The notes under the pieces: generated by a model
What the model saw: the letters and a program-made list of their open reading frames with translations, nothing else
Told to the model about the DNA's origin: nothing
The model's database searches: none
Program-made: the position numbers and the translations under genes
DNA from: Bacteroidales bacterium
GTDB taxonomy: Bacteria; Bacteroidota; Bacteroidia; Bacteroidales; JAAUTT01
Assembly (NCBI GenBank): GCA_025350365.1
Contig: JANXXY010000152.1
Location: 1 to 5,461, forward strand
Direction: 5' to 3'
DNA: 5,461 nucleotides
Shown: positions 1-5,246 of the stretch, piece by piece
Layout of the letters: each line of letters begins with the position of its first letter
How positions within the stretch are numbered: the stretch's first letter is position 1

Positions 1-50
1 TAGAGGATATAAACGATTTAATTAACGATATACAACTGGCGCTGGAGTAG
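1..50 (+). CDS. C-terminal tail of a probable Cys/Met-metabolism PLP-dependent enzyme (MetY/MetB type), partial
   Basis: The frame beginning at base 3 reads EDINDLINDIQLALE and stops with TAG at 48-50. The two bases before it (TA) end a codon for Ile, Val or Leu. The shape 'G-I/V-E-x-I-x-D-L-I-x-D-I-x-x-A-L' is the usual C-terminus of cystathionine gamma-synthase / O-acetylhomoserine sulfhydrylase family enzymes, which are PLP-dependent and make homocysteine or cystathionine. Only 15 codons are visible, so the family call rests on resemblance of a short tail and on context: the genes downstream supply reduced sulfur, which MetY consumes. It could instead be the helical end of an unrelated protein. 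The other two forward frames close within 24 bases. Confidence 0.5.
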   Translation, partial: EDINDLINDIQLALE

Positions 51-232
51 AAAGTATTTCTCTAACTCGGTATTCTAATATTTCGGTATTTTTATTTAAG
101 ATACTGATAATGAGTGAAAATTTAAAAATTGAAATTAATCGTAACTAATTATTAACCAATTATTTTCAAATTATCGCATTTTCCAATTTTCAAATTTAAC
201 GAAGTGTTGTATTCTTTAATAAATACTATTTT
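51..232. other. AT-rich intergenic region upstream of the adenylyltransferase gene
   Basis: This 182-bp stretch has no convincing coding content. It holds two short exact direct repeats: TCGGTATT at 67-74 and 83-90, and TTTTCAAATT at 163-172 and 187-196. A weak 5-bp stem (AGAAA/TTTCT, 49-61) sits at the upstream stop codon but has no T-tract, so it is not a credible terminator. A promoter for the downstream operon could lie here, but I found no good match to the Bacteroidota -33/-7 pattern at correct spacing. Confidence 0.6.
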
Positions 233-1036
233 ATGGATTTTACCGAATCACAAATTGAACGTTATAGCAGACACATCATCCTTCAGGATGTTGGCGTTGA
301 AGGTCAAATAAATATTTCTGAAGGAAAGGTTCTAATTGTCGGCGCTGGCGGACTTGGATCTCCTGTAGCTCTTTACCTTGCTGCCGCAGGTGTTGGTACT
401 ATCGGTATTATTGATGGTGATGTGGTGGATATGACCAATCTTCAACGCCAGGTAATTCATTTTACCCCCGATGTAAATAAAGCCAAGGTATTATCCGCCA
501 AAGAAAAGATTGAGCAATTAAATCCCGATGTAAAAGTAGTTGCTTACCAGGATTTGCTTTCGACATATAATATTTTCGACATCATAAAGGAATATGACAT
601 TGTTGTGGATGGTACGGATAATTTTCCAACTAAATTTCTGATTAACGATGCTTGCGTGCTTACAAAAAAGCCTTTTTCACACGGAGGGATTCTCCGTTTC
701 GAAGGTCAAACCTTTACATACACTCCGGGACATGCATGCTATCGTTGCGTTTTCGATAGACCACCTCCACCTAATGTTGTTCCCACCTGTTCGCAAGCAG
801 GAGTTTTGGGTTCTATTGCAGGTATATTGGGAACGATACAAGCAACTGAAGTTTTGAAATTTCTGATTAACAAAGGTGAATTGCTGACAAACCGGATTTT
901 AACATTCAACGCTCTTACGATGGATTTCAGAACTATTGCTTTCCGAAAGAATATAAATTGTCCCATTTGCGGTGAACATCCTTCAATTACTGAGTTACAG
1001 ACGTATGATCTTCCGGCTTGCGATTTAAAACATTAA
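233..1036 (+). CDS. HesA/MoeB/ThiF family E1-like adenylyltransferase (HcyF-like candidate)
   Basis: A 267-residue enzyme of the E1-like family, which uses ATP to adenylate the C-terminal Gly-Gly of a ubiquitin-fold sulfur carrier so that it can become a thiocarboxylate. Visible motifs are the nucleotide-binding GAGGLGSP at residues 37-44, the acidic strand end DGD at 61-63, NLQRQ with the conserved Arg at 69-73, and DGTDN at 126-130 for ATP/Mg. Two zinc-binding pairs, CYRC (169-172) and CPIC (243-246), are both intact. The conserved Cys is at 186 in PTCSQAGVLG. Length fits MoeB/ThiF (about 250 residues) and there is no C-terminal rhodanese domain. The ATG at 233 gives the standard family N-terminus (RYSRHIIL at 10-17); no Shine-Dalgarno is visible. 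It lies 13 bases before the DsrE gene. Motifs alone cannot separate MoeB, ThiF and HcyF. The neighbouring JAMM protease and sulfite reductase, and the lack of thi or moa genes, favour a sulfur-assimilation role. Confidence 0.93.
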   Translation: MDFTESQIERYSRHIILQDVGVEGQINISEGKVLIVGAGGLGSPVALYLAAAGVGTIGIIDGDVVDMTNLQRQVIHFTPDVNKAKVLSAKEKIEQLNPDVKVVAYQDLLSTYNIFDIIKEYDIVVDGTDNFPTKFLINDACVLTKKPFSHGGILRFEGQTFTYTPGHACYRCVFDRPPPPNVVPTCSQAGVLGSIAGILGTIQATEVLKFLINKGELLTNRILTFNALTMDFRTIAFRKNINCPICGEHPSITELQTYDLPACDLKH

Positions 1037-1049
1037 TATTATAAATACC

Positions 1050-1535
1050 ATGAGCCCTTCCGACAAAAAGAAGCTTTCGATTATCAGCTTTAGTGGCGAT
1101 TTTGATAAATTAGTTGCCGCGTTCACACTTGCATGTGGTTCAGCTGCAGTAAATTATGAAGTCAATATCTTCTTCACATTCTGGGGTTTAAATGCAATAA
1201 AGAAAAAGACCGGACGGAGATTTACCGGCAAAGGCATTCTTGCCAAAACCTTTGGGTTTCTAATGGGAGGTGTCAACAATGTGCCGCTGAGTCGCTTGAA
1301 CTTTTTTGGGACAAGCCCTAAGCTAATGTCTTTTATGATGCGTAAGCGCAACGTAGCTACACTTAAAGAACTAATTGATGCTGCCATTGCACTGAACATT
1401 AACCTTTACGCCTGTGAAATGTCGATGCATATCCTTGGAATATCAAAAGATGATTTTATCCCTGAAGTCAAGGAAGTAATAGGGGTTGCCAATTTTCTTC
1501 AATATTCAGAAGGCGGCGACCGTATCTTTATCTAA
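1050..1535 (+). CDS. DsrE/DsrF-like family protein (DrsE_2 type), probable sulfur-relay protein
   Basis: A 161-residue protein of the DsrE-like superfamily. Recognisable family segments in order are SGDFDKLVAAFTLACGSAA (15-33), VNIFFTFWGLNAI (38-50), a central Lys-rich and hydrophobic stretch (51-100), NVATLKELIDAA (101-112), and LYACEMSMHILGI (119-131) followed by GVANFL near the end. Cys122 in the ACEMSM motif is at the position where this family usually has its conserved, potentially persulfide-carrying Cys. A second Cys (29) sits in the first helix, where I recall Asn or Ser being more common. Family members exchange persulfide or thiosulfonate sulfur with TusA, and a TusA-like gene follows 12 bases downstream, which supports that role here. 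There is no signal peptide, so it is probably cytoplasmic. The hydrophobic stretch around 62-75 might touch the membrane but is too short and polar to call a transmembrane helix. Confidence 0.87.
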   Translation: MSPSDKKKLSIISFSGDFDKLVAAFTLACGSAAVNYEVNIFFTFWGLNAIKKKTGRRFTGKGILAKTFGFLMGGVNNVPLSRLNFFGTSPKLMSFMMRKRNVATLKELIDAAIALNINLYACEMSMHILGISKDDFIPEVKEVIGVANFLQYSEGGDRIFI

Positions 1536-1547
1536 AATAAAAAAAGT

Positions 1548-1772
1548 ATGATTACCAAACAACTTGATATTACAAAAGAACATTGTCCTATGACTTTTGT
1601 AAAGACAAAGATTGAGCTTTCAAAACTGCAGAGCGGCGATAAGCTCGAAGTATTGCTTACTGAAGGCGAGCCATTGCAAAATGTTCCCCGAAGTGCAACT
1701 GAACAAGGTTTTAAGGTACTTGAAGTTATTCATGTAAAGGATAATATCCACAAAATAACCATTGAAAAATGA
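1548..1772 (+). CDS. Stand-alone TusA-family sulfur carrier protein
   Basis: A 74-residue protein, the usual length for TusA-like (SirA-like) sulfur carriers, which hold sulfur as a persulfide on one Cys. That residue is Cys13 in EHCPMTFVKTKIEL. The classical motif is CPxP; here it is C-P-M-T, so the second Pro is missing. The downstream SGD (29-31) and GEP (40-42) fit the fold. It closely resembles the C-terminal domain of the sulfite reductase in this window: 25 of 37 residues from CPM to the Ser after NVP are identical, without gaps. The ATG follows an A-rich leader 12 bases after the DsrE stop. The stop overlaps the next start in ATGA (1769-1772), implying translational coupling to the protease gene. 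The likely job is to relay sulfur between the DsrE protein, the reductase and an acceptor; the direction of transfer is unknown. Confidence 0.9.
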   Translation: MITKQLDITKEHCPMTFVKTKIELSKLQSGDKLEVLLTEGEPLQNVPRSATEQGFKVLEVIHVKDNIHKITIEK

Positions 1773-2167
1773 TTTCGATTAAGAAAGACGCTCTCGACCA
1801 AATCATTGCACATGCTAAAAAAGATTTGCCAAACGAAGCCTGCGGTTACCTTGCAGGAAATGATGATGTGTTATTACTTAGTTATCAATTAACTAATATT
1901 GACCATAGTCCGGAACATTTTTCATTTGACCCCTCCGAACAATTCCGGGCAGTAAAAGATGCCCGTAACAAAGAACTTAAAATTCTGGCCAATTATCACA
2001 GTCATCCAGTTACACCGGCGCGTCCCTCACAAGAGGATATACGGCTGGCTTACGACCCGGAAATAAGATATATAATCATATCATTGGCCGAAGCCGAACC
2101 TGTAATAAGAGCCTTCCGGATAATAAATGGATCGGCAACAAACGAAGATTTAAACATAACCGATTGA
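1769..2167 (+). CDS. M67 family JAMM/Mov34 metallopeptidase (Mec/HcyD-like)
   Basis: A 132-residue zinc isopeptidase/carboxypeptidase of the JAMM (MPN+) type. The full catalytic signature is present: Glu23 in NEACGYLAG, then His77-x-His79 with Ser87 and Asp90 in HSHP..RPSQED, an exact HxHx7SxxD. Bacterial stand-alone relatives process ubiquitin-like sulfur carriers. Mycobacterial Mec releases cysteine from the CysO adduct, and Wolinella HcyD trims the carrier's terminal Ala and releases homocysteine from the carrier. Its position among an E1-like enzyme, TusA and a sulfite reductase fits that use. The start overlaps the TusA stop by 4 bases (ATGA), so it is probably translationally coupled. 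It has no signal peptide and is expected in the cytoplasm. Its expected substrate, a ubiquitin-like carrier, is not encoded in this window. Confidence 0.93.
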   Translation: MISIKKDALDQIIAHAKKDLPNEACGYLAGNDDVLLLSYQLTNIDHSPEHFSFDPSEQFRAVKDARNKELKILANYHSHPVTPARPSQEDIRLAYDPEIRYIIISLAEAEPVIRAFRIINGSATNEDLNITD

Positions 2168-2222
2168 TTCAATAATATCTTACACCATCCCATCCTCACT
2201 TTAATACTTTATCACTTTAAAA
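2168..2222 (+). repeat. Three imperfect 8-bp tandem units just before the sulfite reductase start
   Basis: In the 55-bp gap between the protease and reductase genes, ACTTTA occurs three times at exactly 8-base spacing (2198-2203, 2206-2211, 2214-2219), ending 3 bases before the ATG. The units read ACTTTAAT, ACTTTATC and ACTTTAAA. This is the longest gap inside the cluster. The repeat may be chance in AT-rich DNA, or it may affect leader structure or protein binding. No ribosome binding site, terminator or clear promoter is visible. Confidence 0.4.
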
Positions 2223-4553
2223 ATGTACACACTTCCAGGAACATTATCAGACGATATCCAATATTATGGTTCATTAGTTGATGAATTTATCGACGGTAAG
2301 ATCGAACCTGTCAAATTCAAGGCTATACGCGTTCCAATGGGCATTTACGAACAACGCAAAGATGGTACTTTTATGGTGCGTATTCGCTGTGCCGGAGGGT
2401 TTATAACCCCTTTGCAACTGAAAAAAGTTGCTGAAATAGCATATAGGCATAAATCCGACTTGCTGCATGTAACCACCCGTCAGGAAATACAAATACAGAA
2501 TGTTGACCTTCGCGAAACCCTGCATATTCTTCAAAACCTGAAAGAAATAGGACTTTCATCAAAAGGAGGTGGAGGAAATACTGTTCGAAACATTATGGCT
2601 TCGATAGATAGCGGTATTTCCCATGACGAAATATTTGATGTTACACCTTATGCTTTTAACCTGACTACAAAAATGGTGGCAGAACCTGATTCGTTCACAC
2701 TACCGCGTAAACTTAAAATTGCTTTCTCAAACTCCGAAAAGGATACAAGTTATGCGGCCTTTAACGATTTAGGATTTGTTGCACAGGTAATAGAGGGTAA
2801 AAAAGGGTTTAAGGTTTACTTGGGTGGCTCACTTGCCTCAAAGCCAATGGTTGGCTATAAATTATTCGAGTTTGCGCTCGAAGAAGACATGTATTTCATT
2901 GTTGATGCTGTAAAAAAACTATTCTCACGTTATGGTAACCGCAAAAACAGGCATAAGGCCCGGCTCAGGCATATATTTTACAAGCTTGGAAAAGACGAAG
3001 TATTCCGTTTATTTTTCGAAATCTATAACGAAATTAAAAAGCTCGAAGATATTACTTACCGGCATAGTACATTCGAATGGGAAACTCCCAAACAAGCACT
3101 TAATCCCGTATCAGTATCGTTGCCGGATTTTGAAAAGTGGAAGGCAAGATACGTTGCCGAACAGCGTCAGACTGGATTAAAGTCTGTAATCGTTCCTTTT
3201 GATAATGGGAATATGAATGCTGATAACCTTGGTCAATTAGCTGATTTTGCTTCAAATTTTGGGGAAGATGTAATACGGTTTTCGATGAGGCAAAACCTGC
3301 ATTTGAGGAATATTCCAACCCAATATCTTGGCAATGTCTATCAATTTCTGATAAAAATTGGTATTGATTTAAACATACCATTGTTGCTGAATACGATAGT
3401 TTCCTGTACTGGGGCAGACACCTGCCGGTTAGGTATCTGCCTGACTAAAGGCGCCAGTGCCGCGCTTCGAAAGGCGCTTGGAAATAGCGATTTGCCACTC
3501 GAAAAATTGAGCGATTTACGAATCAATATTTCCGGTTGTCCCAATTCGTGCGGGCAGCAGATCGCCGCTGATCTTGGGTTCTATGGAAAGGTAAGCCGCA
3601 ACAACCGTATGTATCCTGCTTATCATGTAGTTGCCGGAGCTTCTATAGGTCTCGACCCCAAACTGGCGGAACTCGTGGGTGAGGTTAGCGCTTTTGATTT
3701 GCCAAAATTTACTATCGATGTGTTTAGGCTTTATTTGAAAAAACAGGATAAATACAAGTCGTTTAGTGAGTATGTAAGCGCAGAAGGCAAAGCTGATATT
3801 GCCGGGATAACACTGAAATACAAGATTATTCCCGAATTTAGTGATGACAAAAACTATTATTTCGATTGGGGCAGCGACCATATATTTTCTCTTGCCACTA
3901 AAGGCGTGGGGGAATGTTCTGCGGGGCTTTTCGATATGATTGATGTTGATCTGAACACTATAAACAGTACAAAGGGAAAACTTAACAATGAAACTGACAA
4001 AGAAGCGGTTAACAAGCTACTTTCAACACTGGTTTTTGCATCGTCGCGTATGCTTTTAATTACAAGGGGAGCAGAACCTAAAAATGTAACCGAAGTTTTC
4101 AATGAATTTATAAGCAAATTTATAGATGCCAAGCTGATTAGTAATGTTTATCGCGAAATAGTGGAAATTGCACGAGATGGTGATCATTACGATTTATCGG
4201 AAAAGAAAGAAACTATTCTCGAACTTTCACAGGCTGTCGTTAACTTGTATGAAGGAATGGATGATTCTCTGCAATTTAAAAGTTTGGAGAATAGCGGCAA
4301 ATCAAATGACACCGAAATCCCAAAACAGGTTACCACACGTAAAAAGGATTTCAGGGGAGTAGCATGTCCTATGAATTTTGTAAAAACTAAAATTGAATTA
4401 GCTACACTGAAATCGGGTGATATACTGGAAATTTTTCTGGACGATGGCGAACCCATAGAGAATGTGCCAGGCTCAATTAAAAGTGAGGGCCATCTGATAC
4501 TCACTCAAAAGCAAATAGACAACTATTGGTTGGTGACTATACAAAAAACATAG
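2223..4553 (+). CDS. Siroheme [4Fe-4S] nitrite/sulfite reductase fused to a C-terminal TusA domain
   Basis: A 776-residue protein, far longer than simple assimilatory sulfite reductases (about 500-600). Residues 1-530 have the duplicated reductase layout: ferredoxin-like half (about 45-105, with TTRQEIQIQN at 84-93), first siroheme/FeS half (about 115-265, GGGGNTVRN at 115-123 and ARLR at 246-249), second ferredoxin-like half (about 318-382), and second siroheme half. The cluster cysteines are intact: Cys395-x5-Cys401 and Cys439-x3-Cys443 (SGCPNSCGQ). It should reduce sulfite (or nitrite) by six electrons in the cytoplasm, with an external electron donor, since no flavin domain is present. 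Residues about 545-695 form a mostly helical segment I do not recognise (GVGECSAGLFDMIDVDL at 561-577). Residues about 708-776 are a TusA-like domain with Cys715 in ACPMNFVKTKIEL. Sulfite is the likelier substrate because of the TusA domain and the neighbours. The ATG at 2223 gives an N-terminus continuous with the fold. Confidence 0.93.
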   Translation: MYTLPGTLSDDIQYYGSLVDEFIDGKIEPVKFKAIRVPMGIYEQRKDGTFMVRIRCAGGFITPLQLKKVAEIAYRHKSDLLHVTTRQEIQIQNVDLRETLHILQNLKEIGLSSKGGGGNTVRNIMASIDSGISHDEIFDVTPYAFNLTTKMVAEPDSFTLPRKLKIAFSNSEKDTSYAAFNDLGFVAQVIEGKKGFKVYLGGSLASKPMVGYKLFEFALEEDMYFIVDAVKKLFSRYGNRKNRHKARLRHIFYKLGKDEVFRLFFEIYNEIKKLEDITYRHSTFEWETPKQALNPVSVSLPDFEKWKARYVAEQRQTGLKSVIVPFDNGNMNADNLGQLADFASNFGEDVIRFSMRQNLHLRNIPTQYLGNVYQFLIKIGIDLNIPLLLNTIVSCTGADTCRLGICLTKGASAALRKALGNSDLPLEKLSDLRINISGCPNSCGQQIAADLGFYGKVSRNNRMYPAYHVVAGASIGLDPKLAELVGEVSAFDLPKFTIDVFRLYLKKQDKYKSFSEYVSAEGKADIAGITLKYKIIPEFSDDKNYYFDWGSDHIFSLATKGVGECSAGLFDMIDVDLNTINSTKGKLNNETDKEAVNKLLSTLVFASSRMLLITRGAEPKNVTEVFNEFISKFIDAKLISNVYREIVEIARDGDHYDLSEKKETILELSQAVVNLYEGMDDSLQFKSLENSGKSNDTEIPKQVTTRKKDFRGVACPMNFVKTKIELATLKSGDILEIFLDDGEPIENVPGSIKSEGHLILTQKQIDNYWLVTIQKT

Positions 4554-4755
4554 TAACGATAAAATTAAACAACCATGAAGCCTTATTTATCAGAAAAATG
4601 ATTGACTGCGCCAAAACTAAAGATACACAGAAATATTGGATGTTAATAAATGTGTGAATCATATAAAATTTTGAATTAATTGTGTAATAGTTCTGTAAGT
4701 TTTAAAACCTAATTTTACTTTTTTATAATTTCATTAATCTAAAAAACTTAAAATT
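4554..4755. other. AT-rich intergenic gap between the sulfur locus and the metal genes
   Basis: These 202 bp contain no credible gene; the longest ATG frame noticed on the + strand is 8 codons (4575-4601). No strong hairpin with T-tract follows the reductase stop. There is a short TTTTAAAA palindrome near 4700 and a T6 run near 4720, too weak to call a terminator. The half-site TAGTTCTG (4688-4695) is one base off the Bacteroidota -7 motif TAnnTTTG, with a TTTG at 4670-4673, but the 14-base spacing is shorter than the usual 19-21. A promoter for the following gene is expected here but not identified. Confidence 0.6.
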
Positions 4756-5085
4756 ATGAGAAGTAAAATTTTTTATCCGGTAATCTTGTTTGCAGGATTT
4801 ATATTTGTTAATTTAACTGTTAATCAGGCTTATAGTCAAACGCCACAAGATAAACCTGTTAAACAGGAGGTTGTAAAATATACCTGTCCAATGCATGCTG
4901 AAGTGGTACAGGATAAACCAGGCAATTGTCCCAAATGTGGAATGAAACTGGTGGAAAAAAAGGGAATGAAGAAGGATGGAATGAAGAAGGAGGGGATGAA
5001 GAAGGACACCTCCATGATGAAACATGACCATAAGAAAATGATGCATGATTCAGCTAGTATGAAAAATGGTGACATGAAAATGTAA
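4756..5085 (+). CDS. Secreted heavy-metal-binding domain protein with Met/Lys/His-rich tail
   Basis: A 109-residue exported protein. Residues 1-27 look like a signal peptide: MRSK, a hydrophobic core at 5-20, and AYS-QT as a plausible cleavage site after Ser27. Residues 42-65 are a heavy-metal-binding domain of the kind found in copper-efflux proteins, YTCPMH...NCPKCGMKLV, with Cys44, Met46, His47, Cys58, Cys61 and Met63 as likely ligands. The tail from residue 70 starts with three tandem five-residue units, GMKKD-GMKKE-GMKKD (70-84), then a stretch dense in Met, His and Lys ending DMKM. Copper (Cu+) is the natural guess from the Met/His/Cys content, acting in the periplasm. It is preceded by 202 bp without genes and followed by a strong terminator, so it is probably a single-gene transcript. 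The ATG at 4756 is the only start giving a full signal peptide. Confidence 0.88.
   Translation: MRSKIFYPVILFAGFIFVNLTVNQAYSQTPQDKPVKQEVVKYTCPMHAEVVQDKPGNCPKCGMKLVEKKGMKKDGMKKEGMKKDTSMMKHDHKKMMHDSASMKNGDMKM
4963..5007 (+). repeat. Three tandem 15-bp units coding GMKK(D/E)
   Basis: Within the tail of the metal-binding protein three 15-base units follow each other at 4963-4977, 4978-4992 and 4993-5007. All share the core ATGAAGAAGGA; the differences are GGA/GGG for Gly and GAT/GAG/GAC for the acidic residue. The near-identity at DNA level points to recent tandem duplication, so the copy number may vary between strains in steps of five residues without breaking the frame. Confidence 0.85.
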
Positions 5086-5094
5086 CATCGATAG

Positions 5095-5133
5095 AAAAAG
5101 TTTCGCTTTTGTGGAAGAAGCGAAATTTTTTTT
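5095..5133 (+). terminator. Rho-independent terminator after the metal-binding protein gene
   Basis: A perfect stem TTTCGCTT (5101-5108) / AAGCGAAA (5118-5125) is extended inward by a T-G and a T-A pair around the loop GTGGA (5111-5115). It is followed directly by eight T (5126-5133). An A-run upstream (5095-5099) can pair with the T-tract, so it might also work in the other direction. It begins 9 bases after the TAA at 5083-5085. Confidence 0.9.
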
Positions 5134-5246
5134 ATTTAATGATGGTGGATGGATTTTTGGTAATATCGTTCTTGTTAAAAACAAAACGGCATTTTTAGTA
5201 ACAATAGTCTTTGAATATTCAAACTTCCCAACTAAATTATATTCAG

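Noticed and set aside
110..148. Small frame MSENLKIEINRN as a possible start of the missing ubiquitin-like carrier
   Set aside because: It stops after 12 codons, has no Gly-Gly end and no continuation in another frame, so it is neither a carrier nor a convincing remnant.
3516..3881. Long antisense frame inside the reductase gene, plus similar antisense frames at 739-966, 1154-1399, 2274-2534, 3100-3381 and 3857-4504
   Set aside because: They lie wholly opposite genes with strong domain evidence and their translations match no family I know; they are shadows of the sense coding pattern.
4575..4601. Eight-codon frame MKPYLSEK after the reductase gene
   Set aside because: Too short, with no recognisable context such as attenuation stems or a leader-peptide residue bias.
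4670..4695. Bacteroidota-type promoter TTTG...TAGTTCTG before the metal-binding gene
   Set aside because: The -7 element has a mismatch and the 14-base spacer is well below the usual 19-21.
4700..4725. Possible terminator for the sulfur operon (palindrome near a T-run)
   Set aside because: The stem is all A/T, short and badly placed relative to the T6 run, and it lies about 150 bases past the stop codon.
5172..5213. Promoter candidate TTG...TAGTCTTTG before the lipoprotein gene
   Set aside because: The -7 element has one extra base and the spacer is about 30 bases, so it does not fit the known pattern.
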